Source: Bacillus sp. FJAT-44742
Lineage (GTDB): Bacteria; Bacillota; Bacilli; Bacillales; Marinococcaceae
DNA: 64,000 nucleotides
Assembly (NCBI RefSeq): GCF_002797315.1
Contig: NZ_KZ454936.1
Span: forward strand, 1,239,133-1,303,132
Direction: 5' to 3'
Part shown: positions 26,274 through 34,356 of the stretch, piece by piece
Layout of the letters: the number at the start of each line of letters is the position of its first letter
Position numbering within the stretch: the stretch's first letter is position 1
Translations under genes and position numbers: made by a program
Notes under the pieces: model-generated
Database searches by the model: none
Seen by the model: only the letters and a program-made list of their open reading frames with translations
What the model was told of the DNA's origin: nothing

Positions 26274-26873
26274 TTATATCTTTCCGATATCTTCCGTTCT
26301 ACGTTCAATGCCCGGCATGCTTGGAACCCAATTCACAGGCACTCCTAAATTAGTCTGTCTTCCAAATTGAATGCCTTGGAGCAATCTTAGGATTTCATAA
26401 GTGTTTCTGCCAACTTCCCGTGGATAGATTAATTTAGACACAATGACTCCATTAGGATCTACAATGACTGTTGCTCTAAAGGAGGATCCAGACTGTTCAT
26501 CTAGTACCCTGTATGCGCGACTTATATATTGATTCCGATCACTAATCAAGGGAAATTGAACCTGCCGTGCAGAGGGTGAAATATCCTTAAACACTTTATG
26601 AGCATAAACGCTATCTGTGCTAATACCAAAAACCTCAGCATTTATTTCCCTTAACTGAGGATACAGAGCAGCAACTGCTGCTAACTCTGTCGGTCAAACA
26701 AAGGTGAAATCACTGGCATAGAAAAAAAGCACCACCCATTTTCCACGAAAGTCTTCTAAATTGATCGTTTGTATTTGCCCATTCACATAGGCTTCGGCTG
26801 AAAAAGTGGGAGCCACATCGTCTCTCGATGCACAAAAAGGTAACGGACAAGCATTGCTTTGACCGACCTCCAT
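26274..26873 (-). CDS. Peroxiredoxin, predicted selenoprotein (TGA = selenocysteine)
   Basis: The protein is a thiol (selenol) peroxidase of the AhpC/Prx1 type. One frame runs from ATG at 26873 to TAA at 26274, interrupted only by TGA at 26696-26694. Around it the translation is [17 protein letters not shown], so the TGA falls exactly on the peroxidatic cysteine (residue 60). The rest is intact: [11 protein letters not shown] near the N-terminus, [18 protein letters not shown], the catalytic-site Arg in [11 protein letters not shown], and a C-terminus without a resolving Cys. A SECIS-like hairpin follows the TGA, and selA is encoded 22 kb away. The weak point is the start: the nearest strong GGAGG lies 16-17 bases before ATG 26873. 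The alternative is a pseudogene with one nonsense mutation. Confidence 0.75.
26663..26690 (-). promoter_or_regulatory. Bacterial SECIS-like hairpin
   Basis: In the mRNA sense, three bases after the TGA, ACAGAG pairs with CTCTGT and an inner CAGC pairs with GCTG around the tetraloop AGTT, with a TTAG bulge on the 5' side. An alternative pairing uses AGCAGC/GCTGCT and ACAG/CTGT. The loop starts 17 nt after the TGA and has G as its second base. Both fit the published bacterial SECIS model as I recall it (loop about 16-37 nt from the UGA, G in the first two loop positions). Confidence 0.65.
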
Positions 26874-27473
26874 TGCTGTCGATATTGCGCCTCCATCCTT
26901 CTAAACCATCCTCTCGGCTCTTATGAATGTTGTTGCGTAATGTCATTCCCTAAAGATACGTGGTGAAGCGAAAATAACCCTCCTTACTTTTTATACTCCA
27001 TTCAATATATGAAATAGATATAAAAGAATACATTCATACGACATTTCATCTAAAGCTTCAGGAAGTCAGGGAACCTGGTTTCAATTTTAGCAGGCCATAT
27101 TTCATGATTGAATAGAATACAAATTTCAGTTGCTGTTAAAGGGACGTTTTTAATATATAAATATAGGATATTATAATAAGACTATAGATAGATAGTTGTC
27201 ATTATGGGTACTTTATAATGTTGAAAGCAAAATTAATTATTATATTAAAATAACTAATTGTAACGTAATTGTAAAGAAAATGTAGGATTAAAAAAGATTA
27301 GATGATTGAATATAACTTAGTAATTATTACTTACTTTTCACAAGTGAAATGCCGTGTGTTACATGAATATTAAAAGGAAATTACTGCTAAAAAATTAGTT
27401 TTGTCTTGCTTTTTCATGGGGGATATCTGCTGGTGTAGCATTTCTTTACAAAATGTTAAGGAGGCAGAAATTT
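26874..27473. other. AT-rich divergent intergenic region
   Basis: This 600-bp gap must hold the promoters of the leftward peroxiredoxin and the rightward repeat protein. It is very AT-rich, notably 27150-27310. A second strong AAGGAGGG on the minus strand near 26990 is not followed by a start codon at normal spacing. No further gene is supported. Confidence 0.4.
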
Positions 27474-28478
27474 ATGAACAAAAGAATTATGTGGCTAGCA
27501 GCACCGAGTTTAGCTTTAGGACTGGCAGCTACTTCTGGAGCAAGCGAGGCTGACGCTCAAAATCCAAATGCTCAAGCACAAGGTAATCAAGCAGCACAGG
27601 CACAAGCAAACGGACAAGGTCCTTTAGGAAGTGTTGAAAAAAGGGTTGCTTCTGTAGAGACTGAAGTTGCCATACTTTCTTCCATCCTAAATGAGGCTAC
27701 TGAATTAACGGAAGAAGAATATGAGGAGTATAGCGGAAACTTAAACTCTCTATTAAATAGATTGAACGCTTCCTCAAATCAATTATCTGGGTTAACGAAC
27801 AACAGGATTGATGCTGATAGCGATGAGGCAATGGAAGCGGAAAACTATATCTCTGAAACTGAAGCTGAAGTTTTAGAGTTACAGGAGACACTTGCTACAA
27901 TCCCTGTGGTCGAAGATGAAGATGCAGTAGAAGAAGATGAAGATGCAGTAGAAGAAGATGAAGATGCAGTAGAAGAAGATGAAGATGCAGTAGAAGAAGA
28001 TGAAGATGCAGTAGAAGAAGATGAAGATGCAGTAGAAGAAGATGAAGATGCAGTAGAAGAAGATGAAGATGCAGTAGAAGAAGATGAAGATGCAGTAGAA
28101 GAGGATGACGAAGCAGTAGAAGAGGATGACGAAGCAGTAGAAGAAGATGACGAAGCAGTAGAAGAGGATGACGAAGCAGTAGAAGAGGATGACGAAGCAG
28201 TAGAAGAGGATGACGAAGCAGTAGAAGAGGATGACGAAGCAGTAGAAGAAGATGAGGACGCAGTAGAAGAAGATGAAGATGCAGTTGAAGAGGATGAAGA
28301 TGCAATAGAAGAAGATGAGGACGCAGTAGAAGAGAATGAAGAAGGAGTAGAAGAAGAGGATAATCTAGAGACAGAGACTGACATTGAAGCAGAGCAAGCT
28401 GTGCAAATCAATGACACGGACGAAGTGACCGTTAACTATCAAGCTTCTGCAGATGCAGACGTTGAAGATACTGAATAA
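27474..28478 (+). CDS. Secreted acidic protein with EEDEDAV heptad repeats
   Basis: This is an exported protein of 334 residues. ATG at 27474 follows AAGGAGG by 9 bases. A Sec signal peptide ends near SEADAQN. A Gln/Ala-rich stretch is followed by a helical segment resembling wall-associated spacers (about 45-145). A tandem array comes next: 9 copies of EDEDAVE, 7 of EDDEAVE and 4 of EDEDAVE type, then one degenerate copy. An acidic tail ends with VTVNYQASADADVEDTE. The array has extreme negative charge, as expected for binding cations or staying soluble in salt. It is monocistronic with a terminator. No enzymatic domain is visible. Confidence 0.8.
   Translation: MNKRIMWLAAPSLALGLAATSGASEADAQNPNAQAQGNQAAQAQANGQGPLGSVEKRVASVETEVAILSSILNEATELTEEEYEEYSGNLNSLLNRLNASSNQLSGLTNNRIDADSDEAMEAENYISETEAEVLELQETLATIPVVEDEDAVEEDEDAVEEDEDAVEEDEDAVEEDEDAVEEDEDAVEEDEDAVEEDEDAVEEDEDAVEEDDEAVEEDDEAVEEDDEAVEEDDEAVEEDDEAVEEDDEAVEEDDEAVEEDEDAVEEDEDAVEEDEDAIEEDEDAVEENEEGVEEEDNLETETDIEAEQAVQINDTDEVTVNYQASADADVEDTE
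27912..28352 (+). repeat. 21-bp minisatellite, 20 copies plus one degenerate
   Basis: The unit GAAGATGAAGATGCAGTAGAA is repeated in frame. Copies 1-9 are nearly identical, copies 10-16 form a second block with GATGACGAAGCAGTA, copies 17-20 return to the first type with synonymous changes, and copy 21 is degenerate. Block structure suggests expansion by unequal crossing-over or slippage. Confidence 0.95.
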
Positions 28479-28505
28479 AAGCAAGGTAATAGCATGTTAG
28501 ACAAG

Positions 28506-28542
28506 AAGAAGGAAGCTCAAAATAAGGAGCTTTCTTCTTTTT
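28506..28542 (+). terminator. Intrinsic terminator
   Basis: AAGAAGGAAGCTC pairs with GAGCTTTCTTCTT and ends in a T tract. Confidence 0.8.
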
Positions 28543-28775
28543 ATTCACTATATTGAAAATGTCTCTGTAAGTATTAATGATTCGTCAAATGAAATACGTT
28601 AACATTTTAGTAAACGAAAGAAGGAGCCGGGGACCCACACAACATGAATGTTTTCCGCTAAAATGTGAAAATGACGGAACAAGAGGTTAATAAGGGAATT
28701 GATAACCAAGTGAGGACCCATGTGTTACTCTAGAAATATTGTTCCGTGAATCCAACTGAGAGGAGTGACTTTAAT

Positions 28776-28916
28776 TTGGATGTCATACCAGCTGCTGTAA
28801 TAAACAATGGCGACCTTATTTATTCCATAGTAATGTTTTTACCAATAATTACGATCATCGTTGGAATCATAATCTTGTTCCTTGTTCTGAAAAAAAGGAA
28901 GGGCAGGTTAAAATGA
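28776..28916 (+). CDS. Small single-span membrane protein (46 aa)
   Basis: The frame from TTG at 28776 reads (M)DVIPAAVINNGDLIYSIV, then one membrane span (IITIIVGIIILFLVL) and a basic end KKRKGRLK. GAGAGGAGTGAC precedes the start. The positive-inside pattern places the C-terminus in the cytoplasm. It lies 76 bp before the acidic secreted protein gene. The family is not known to me; the structure resembles small membrane proteins of other Bacillaceae. Confidence 0.6.
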   Translation: MDVIPAAVINNGDLIYSIVMFLPIITIIVGIIILFLVLKKRKGRLK

Positions 28917-28992
28917 ACCCTCTTACCGGGAAAAGAACAAAATAAAACCTATACTTCAATGAGATACAACATAGAAAAGGATTGGTATTTAA

Positions 28993-29628
28993 ATGAAGAA
29001 AACAACCAGAATTGCTTCTATACTTACAGGGATTACGGTGTCTGTCCTTGGCATAATTTATGTTACTGGTACCATGACAGATGAAACTGTGGAAACGAAA
29101 GAAACTGAAGAAATTGAAGCTGCAGCAGAGGAAGATCAAATAATAGAGACCGAAAAATCTGCGGAGGAACAGGACCATGAATTCGAAGAAGAAGCCAAGC
29201 CCATAGTAGGTGATGAACATGCTGACCATGAATGGGAACTTGCTGATGCCATAGACGAATCTCATAAACTATTAAATCAATTCACGGGACACAGAGGAAT
29301 TGAGGACTTCCAAAGGGATGAAGCGTTTGCCAACGTGGAAGGCTCTCTTTTACATAAAGCTGACTTAATTGAAGATTTGATTGGTCTAGCCAGTTCAGAT
29401 ATCAAAGGTGATTTAGAAAACTTTATCAAGATTACACGCTTGGCAGTTGAAGAAAACAACCAGGATGCTCTAGTCTATTCTCATCGAATCATTCATGATC
29501 TCGATGTTGCCTATAATGGGTACGATGAAGAGCAATACGGTGCAACGATATATGCAGGCGTGCAATCAGGGGAAAGATATAACCGAGTACAGACGTTAGT
29601 TGAAAAAGCAGAAAGAGTTGGTGAATAA
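28993..29628 (+). CDS. Exported acidic protein of unknown function
   Basis: The 211 residues begin with a membrane anchor or signal (IASILTGITVSVLGIIYV). A very acidic linker follows (about 30-75), then a helical domain with LADAIDESHKLLNQFTG and VYSHRIIHDLDVAYNGY. The His/Asp-rich helices could hold a metal, but no family signature is visible. The start ATG at 28993 has no clear ribosome binding site. The composition fits an extracytoplasmic protein of a halophile. Confidence 0.6.
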   Translation: MKKTTRIASILTGITVSVLGIIYVTGTMTDETVETKETEEIEAAAEEDQIIETEKSAEEQDHEFEEEAKPIVGDEHADHEWELADAIDESHKLLNQFTGHRGIEDFQRDEAFANVEGSLLHKADLIEDLIGLASSDIKGDLENFIKITRLAVEENNQDALVYSHRIIHDLDVAYNGYDEEQYGATIYAGVQSGERYNRVQTLVEKAERVGE

Positions 29629-29814
29629 GTTCTTCAGATACCAGTGTTTTACATGCCGCGATAAACAGTTGGTTTGGCTCTAATCCACCCCTTAGGCCGA
29701 TTTCTCTCTTGATTACCAAAAGGCTTGGACATCAAGAAATCAAAAAGTGTTTTAGAAACCTTTCCTACACGGTAATGGATACAATAAATAGGGAGCATCA
29801 CTGGGGGAGAGGTA

Positions 29815-29964
29815 GTGTCGTTAGAAGAATTATCAGACAAAAAGCTGCTTGAAGCTTATCGCTTGGCGCAAGAAGAAAATCTGGAAGAACAATTTGTAGA
29901 ATTGTTAAGGAAAGAAATAAGGAAAAGGAATCTCTCAGTTCCAGGCTCTCTAGCTGGCAATTAA
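29815..29964 (+). CDS. sda: Sda-like sporulation kinase inhibitor
   Basis: The 49 residues contain SDKKLLEAYRLAQEENLEEQ and FVELLRKEIRKRNL, matching the helical hairpin of Sda in Bacillus subtilis. Sda blocks the sporulation kinase KinA when DNA replication is disturbed. GTG at 29815 follows GGGGGAGAGG. It is monocistronic with a terminator directly after. The tail VPGSLAGN differs from Sda, so orthology is likely but not certain. Confidence 0.7.
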   Translation: MSLEELSDKKLLEAYRLAQEENLEEQFVELLRKEIRKRNLSVPGSLAGN

Positions 29965-29968
29965 CCTG

Positions 29969-30002
29969 GAAGAGAGTGCATAAATTGCATTCTCTTTTTT
30001 TT
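29969..30002 (+). terminator. Intrinsic terminator of the sda-like gene
   Basis: AGAGAGTGCA pairs with TGCATTCTCT, with one G-U pair, and runs into eight or more T. Confidence 0.8.
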
Positions 30003-30218
30003 GATTTATTTCTCTAACGATTTATCAACTAGGGAATTAATAAATATAGACTGTTCCTTTTATGGGAATACAGTTCAATGGGTGTGTAAAATGTGGGTAT
30101 TTTAAGTGCGTAAATTCTACAAGGAAGAAGTGAGGGTTCAAATATAAATAACCGCTTTTCAAGTTATGAGACCTACATAGTTTCGTTCACTTATGGGTTT
30201 TTTAATGTCTGTTCTTTG

Positions 30219-30419
30219 TTAAATATCTTGTCCCTGGTATCTCACAGATATATTCTGACTTTGTTGAGAATACTGATACTCATTAAGAAGAACATCTAAT
30301 TCTTGGCTGACTAAGAGAGTCCTTGCATCACTAATACCAAATTGATTGGCATTTGTATACATTTCTTTTCTTTTATTTTGTATTTGGTGTGCTAAATTTT
30401 TATCATGAAACCCTTCCAT
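30219..30419 (-). CDS. Spo0E-family aspartyl-phosphate phosphatase, copy 1
   Basis: This is a small phosphatase of 66 residues that would dephosphorylate Spo0A-P and restrain sporulation. It carries the family signature SQELDVLLNEYQ in the second helix and a first helix with IQNKRKEMYTNANQFG. GGGAGGAATGC precedes the ATG. It is a close paralogue of the gene at 44455-44655, and the upstream DNA is also conserved between the copies. Confidence 0.85.
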   Translation of the reverse strand: MEGFHDKNLAHQIQNKRKEMYTNANQFGISDARTLLVSQELDVLLNEYQYSQQSQNISVRYQGQDI

Positions 30420-30792
30420 TATAATGCATTCCTCCCTTTTATCAGTATTCTTTTATTCCAAAATTAGTAAAAATCATGACCCTTATCTTACCAGATAGTG
30501 GTAGATGAAGTGTGTTGAATTTTGTTTTGGTGTCCAAGTTTTATTTTGGTTTATTACTTATTATGTTGCTCTCAGCCTAATAAAAAAGCGGTTTTGTGTC
30601 CTGTGGCCTCTATGAGTTCCATGATGCAGCTTCTATTTTTGTCTATACGACAACAAGTATGGATGATCAGTAATAGACAAGATTTCTTACAACATCATCC
30701 TTCATTTAGAAGTTTTCTATAGGGTAATTTACAAGGAGAAAGGGAAACGGTAATGAAAGAACTCAGAATTGTAGGAGAGGAGGGAAAGACAT
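30420..30792. other. Intergenic stretch with duplicated Spo0E upstream region
   Basis: Bases from about 30490 to 30545 match the upstream part of the second Spo0E-like gene (about 44710-44765), sharing GTGTTGAATTTTGTTTT-like and CCAAGTTTT strings. From 30550 to 30720 several short frames occur but none has a ribosome binding site. Confidence 0.45.
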
Positions 30793-31707
30793 ATGAAAGC
30801 GGATGCCGTCTTTGAAGGTGGAGGAGTTCGGGCTATTGCCATGGTTGGTGCAGTGGAAGCGATGGAAGAAGAGGGTATAAAGTGGCAGCGTCTAGCAGGT
30901 ACATCCGCTGGAGCGGTCATTGCAGCTCTCTTGGCAAGTGGATATAAAAGCTGGGAAATGAAAGAACTAATGGCAGAGCTGGATTATACTCAGCTTCAAG
31001 GAAGGTCACTACTTAATCGGGTTCCCTTTATAGGGAACTGGCTCCAACTCATTATCCATTTGGGTATATATAAAAACGATTTTCTAGAATCTTGGCTGGA
31101 TACTCTTCTTGCTGCAAAAGGGATCGTAACTTTCGCTGATTTACCAGAGGGGCGGCTAAAAATCATAGCCTCTGATATATCTAATGGCCGGATGCTCATT
31201 TTACCTGATGATTTACAAAAGTATAACATGGAAGCTGGTGATCTAAAAGTTTCAACGGCCGTAACGATGAGTGCTACCATCCCGTTTTTCTTTCGTCCTG
31301 TCATATGGAAAACAAAAAACCAAAAAAAAGCTTATATTTTAGATGGCTGGTTATTAAGTAACTTTCCTGTCTGGATTTTTGATGTCCCTCATCCTCGTTT
31401 CCCGACATTTGGGTTCCGGTTTGTGAAAGAGGAAGTGAACGTTCATTCTGTCATTCCTACACCTCTCCACCTTTTTAAAAATATTTTTAGAACCATGCTT
31501 CAAGCACATGATTTACGATATATAAGCGAGGAAATCAAAGACCGAACCATTCTTATTCCAACGGGTGACATAACAGCGACAGACTTTGATTTAACCGAAA
31601 AAGAAATCGACTATCTTTTACATGCTGGGTACTCTTCAGCTAGATCTTTCTTAGATACTTGGGATTTTGCGGTTCATAAGGCAGGTAGATCCCACACTTT
31701 TAAATAG
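30793..31707 (+). CDS. Patatin-like phospholipase
   Basis: This is a predicted serine acyl hydrolase of 304 residues. It has the oxyanion motif EGGGVRAIAMVGA (about 8-20), the nucleophile elbow GTSAGAVIAA (Ser38) and the Asp of YILDGWLLSNFP that completes the Ser-Asp dyad. There is no signal peptide, so it acts on membrane lipids from the inside. The ribosome binding site is AGGAGAGGAGGG. It is monocistronic. Its biological role is not known in Bacillaceae. Confidence 0.88.
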   Translation: MKADAVFEGGGVRAIAMVGAVEAMEEEGIKWQRLAGTSAGAVIAALLASGYKSWEMKELMAELDYTQLQGRSLLNRVPFIGNWLQLIIHLGIYKNDFLESWLDTLLAAKGIVTFADLPEGRLKIIASDISNGRMLILPDDLQKYNMEAGDLKVSTAVTMSATIPFFFRPVIWKTKNQKKAYILDGWLLSNFPVWIFDVPHPRFPTFGFRFVKEEVNVHSVIPTPLHLFKNIFRTMLQAHDLRYISEEIKDRTILIPTGDITATDFDLTEKEIDYLLHAGYSSARSFLDTWDFAVHKAGRSHTFK

Positions 31708-31780
31708 GATAAGCCTAGAAAATAGCTCTTGTGTTGGGAGTAGGAATCAGAAGAAAGACATCTCTTTCTGTACCGTGCCC

Positions 31781-31811
31781 TTCATCCTGTGGGGGATCCT
31801 AACAGGATGAA
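31781..31811. other. Perfect hairpin without a T tract
   Basis: TTCATCCTGT and ACAGGATGAA form a 10-bp stem with an 11-base loop. No T-run follows, so it is not a standard terminator; it precedes a real one at 31831. Confidence 0.5.
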
Positions 31812-31830
31812 TCGTTCTCAGACGTAATTA

Positions 31831-31856
31831 GCAGGTGATGGCATCACCTGCTTTTT
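31831..31856 (+). terminator. Intrinsic terminator after the patatin gene
   Basis: GCAGGTGAT pairs with ATCACCTGC and is followed by five T. Confidence 0.8.
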
Positions 31857-31936
31857 GATCCAACCCAGATCAGTTACTGAAAAAAACCAAAAACTTTGGT
31901 ACAATCAACAAAGTAATTGATTCAAGGAGGAGACTT

Positions 31937-32179
31937 ATGGGAGTTTTTCTGTTTATCGCAGGAGCGTATGCGCTCATTTCCATTTATTCATTTTACAAAA
32001 AAGAAACCGTCGGGATGGTTGGGTATCCTTTTGCTTCTCTCGGGGCAGCGCTCATCGGGTTATCAAGCGAAACCACCTTGTTTTACATAGGGATCGGCTT
32101 GTTTGTATCAGGCATTTTTCTCGTTTTTTTCCTAAAAGATCTCCCTCAGTTTCTCCGCTTGCGAGAAAATAAGTCGTAA
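31937..32179 (+). CDS. Small membrane protein (80 aa)
   Basis: Three hydrophobic segments (about 2-20, 28-45 and 48-66) are followed by a basic tail, FLKDLPQFLRLRENKS. CAAGGAGGAGAC precedes the ATG. It is a single gene between two terminators. It is not assigned to a named family. Confidence 0.65.
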   Translation: MGVFLFIAGAYALISIYSFYKKETVGMVGYPFASLGAALIGLSSETTLFYIGIGLFVSGIFLVFFLKDLPQFLRLRENKS

Positions 32180-32214
32180 AAAGACCTTTTCGGCTTTGTA
32201 AGCAATCAAAATAT

Positions 32215-32262
32215 AAAAAAATAGCATACGAATTCGTAAAACAATTCGTATGCTATTTTTTT
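32215..32262. terminator. Strong bidirectional terminator hairpin
   Basis: AATAGCATACGAATT pairs perfectly with AATTCGTATGCTATT across 8 bases, with A-run and T-run on either side. Confidence 0.85.
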
Positions 32263-32436
32263 GTGGATATAACTAGGGGTGAGTTCTCGCGTGTCTTATT
32301 CTTGAGTAAAATACTTAGTGCGTAAACAGACTATTAAGAACATGAGCTTAAAAAGTATTTATTGTTTGAAAAGCGGGATAAATGTGGACCTGATACTAAC
32401 TACTCATGAGGGGTTATTTCTTTTGAAAACTAATAA

Positions 32437-32456
32437 CGCCCTTACAGGTAAGGGCG
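32437..32456 (-). terminator. Hairpin after the manganese catalase gene
   Basis: CGCCCTTA pairs with TAAGGGCG across a 4-base loop. On the minus strand it is followed by TTATTAGTTTT. Confidence 0.55.
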
Positions 32457-32483
32457 CAGTGATAAAATGAAAGGATTTTCAAT

Positions 32484-33341
32484 TTAATTATTGAGATCAG
32501 AAAGGCCTGGGGCATGCTCATTTGGCATTTCAGGCATTTCAGGAACGGGGTAGCCTTTTGGTGGATCAACCACTGATAACTCCCCGCCATTTCTGCTTGG
32601 GGTTGTACCCTGAAAAATTTCACTGATTCGGGTATCGTCCAGACGGAAATTAAATTGTGCATTATGAAAGCCCATCTCGACATATTTACGGCATTCTGGA
32701 TATTTGTTTAAATCATAATTTGGAATCGGATAAAGTTTCCCCCAATCAACACCCAGGGTTTCTAAGGCTTTGGCAAATGCATTTTGATGGGCATTATCCC
32801 GAACAATTAAGAAAGCGATTGTCTCCCGCAGCGTTTTATTGTTGCTCATCTCGTAAATTCTTGACTTCTGTAGAACACCCGTTGATTCAAGGACAATATT
32901 ATTAAGGAGGTTTGCTACAAGGTTTCCATGGTCATATACCCATGAACCGTTCCATGGATTGCCGCCTGCGTCAACCGGAAGAGAAGATTTAGCACCCATA
33001 ATATAATGGTGAGGGTTTGCGCCGGATTGTATGACATCATCTAGTGGAGCACCATCAGATGCCTGATTTCCTGGCATATCCCCGCCAGATTCGTTCAATA
33101 GTTGGTTAATCGTTGTTTGAACGAGTTCCACGTGACTAAGCTCTTCAAGAAAGACCCCTCTTATTAGATCACGATATTGTTTCGCTTTCCCCCTGAAATT
33201 TGCACTTTGAAATGAGAATTGCATCAAAGTTCTCATTTCGCCAAATTGACCCCCAAGTGCCTCTTGGAGAACTTTTGCAGCATGAGGATCTGGTTTATCA
33301 GGCACAATCATATTAATTAAATCTTCTCTATAAAAATACAT
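32484..33341 (-). CDS. Manganese catalase family protein
   Basis: This is a dimanganese catalase that breaks down hydrogen peroxide; homologues occur in spore coats and vegetative cells. The 285 residues start MYFYREDLINMIVPDKPDPH. A four-helix bundle has metal ligands at Glu35 (GQFGEMRT), the ExxH of LEELSHVEL (about 67-70) and a second set including NAHQNAFAKAL. ATG at 33341 follows AAAGGTGGGGGC; the longer frame to 33383 has no ribosome binding site. With the peroxiredoxin it gives this region two peroxide-removing enzymes. Confidence 0.85.
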   Translation of the reverse strand: MYFYREDLINMIVPDKPDPHAAKVLQEALGGQFGEMRTLMQFSFQSANFRGKAKQYRDLIRGVFLEELSHVELVQTTINQLLNESGGDMPGNQASDGAPLDDVIQSGANPHHYIMGAKSSLPVDAGGNPWNGSWVYDHGNLVANLLNNIVLESTGVLQKSRIYEMSNNKTLRETIAFLIVRDNAHQNAFAKALETLGVDWGKLYPIPNYDLNKYPECRKYVEMGFHNAQFNFRLDDTRISEIFQGTTPSRNGGELSVVDPPKGYPVPEMPEMPNEHAPGLSDLNN

Positions 33342-33504
33342 AATGCCCCCACCTTTCAAATGAATTCTCATATATATTGCCAAAAAGATATGATATATAT
33401 TCCATGAAGATATGATAATAACAGTCCAGTTTACAGGTCATTCATATCCTTGTTTCAATTAGCAGGCATTTCCAATTCATATAGAGAGAAAAGAGGAGAA
33501 TAAA

Positions 33505-33567
33505 GTGAAAAAGTACACCATTGGGCCAACACAATTCTTAGCAATTTTACTTACAGCATGCGTGTAA
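33505..33567 (+). pseudogene. Very short ORF, probable truncated membrane protein start
   Basis: GTG at 33505 follows AAGAGGAGAA and starts MKKYTIGPTQFLAILL, but a stop comes after 20 codons. It looks like the beginning of a GerAB-type or other membrane protein whose remainder is gone. It could also be a genuine tiny peptide. Confidence 0.3.
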
Positions 33568-33616
33568 CTCATTTTGACGGCACAAAAACGGAATACAAGA
33601 GAGTAAAAAGGATCAT

Positions 33617-34318
33617 TTATCTTGTTTTTTTGTACTTCCTTTCGGGACGGCCGACTTGTCCGTAATGCATAAAGACCTCTACTTTTTTCGAAGAAATTAA
33701 GTATTCAAGATAACGTCTCGCTGTGGAGTGACTAACTCCTGCAGATTTAGCTAATTGATCGGCATTGAAACTATCATCAAACTCTTGTGTGGCTTTTAAA
33801 ATTCGGTCTAGTGTTAAACTGTCAACTCCTTTTGGTAAGGAAGCTTTTTTTGTGTTAGAAGATTGAGATTCTGTTTGTTTTGCTTCATATTTAAACATAT
33901 TGTCAATATCATTTTGCTCTATTTCAATCTCTTTTGAAAGACGAGAAAAAGTACTTCTATACTGTTCCAGAGTTTGTAAAAAACGGTTCATCATTACCGG
34001 TTTTATAATATAGCTAAAGGCACCTCCGCGTATTGCTTCTTTCACCGTTTCTGTTTCATTGGAGGCAGTAATTAAAATGAAATCAATTCCACTATAATTT
34101 TTTCTTATTTCCCAAATGCATTCTATTCCATTCATATCGGGCAAAAATACATCTAGTAATATAAGATCTGGCTTTTTTATTTTTAACATCTCCAATGCTT
34201 GTTCAGCGGAGTTGGCAATAAAAGATACCGCAAACCCATGGGATTTACTAATAAACTCAGCATATATAGCAGCCGCTGTTTCGTCATCTTCTATAATTAC
34301 TACTTCGATTGTTTTCAC
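33617..34318 (-). CDS. CitB/DcuR-type response regulator
   Basis: This is a transcriptional regulator of 233 residues acting with the kinase encoded just upstream. The receiver domain (about 1-120) has acidic pocket EDDE, phosphoacceptor Asp in LILLDVFLPDMNG, and IKPV. The C-terminal HTH is ADQLAKSAGVSHSTARRYLE. GTG at 34318 is preferred because AGGGAGTGAG lies 8 bases before it; GTG at 34327 is an alternative. By family it senses citrate or C4-dicarboxylate through the kinase, and the divergent TctCAB operon is the likely target. Confidence 0.85.
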   Translation of the reverse strand: MKTIEVVIIEDDETAAAIYAEFISKSHGFAVSFIANSAEQALEMLKIKKPDLILLDVFLPDMNGIECIWEIRKNYSGIDFILITASNETETVKEAIRGGAFSYIIKPVMMNRFLQTLEQYRSTFSRLSKEIEIEQNDIDNMFKYEAKQTESQSSNTKKASLPKGVDSLTLDRILKATQEFDDSFNADQLAKSAGVSHSTARRYLEYLISSKKVEVFMHYGQVGRPERKYKKTR

Positions 34319-34356
34319 GATACTCACTCCCTATAAAAAAGTGGATGTAAATCTTT

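Noticed and set aside
26274-26594. Peroxiredoxin remnant limited to the C-terminal half
   Set aside because: The upstream frame is fully intact apart from the TGA at the catalytic position, so a complete gene is more likely.
26710-26946. Separate 78-codon minus-strand gene
   Set aside because: It overlaps the peroxiredoxin N-terminal part in a different frame; the peroxiredoxin frame has clear family motifs.
27912-28352. CRISPR array
   Set aside because: Units are contiguous 21-bp coding repeats without spacers.
27845-28417. Long minus-strand frames rich in Ser or Leu/His opposite the repeat gene
   Set aside because: They are a by-product of the 21-bp repeat read backwards. They have no ribosome binding site and the plus-strand frame has a signal peptide and terminator.
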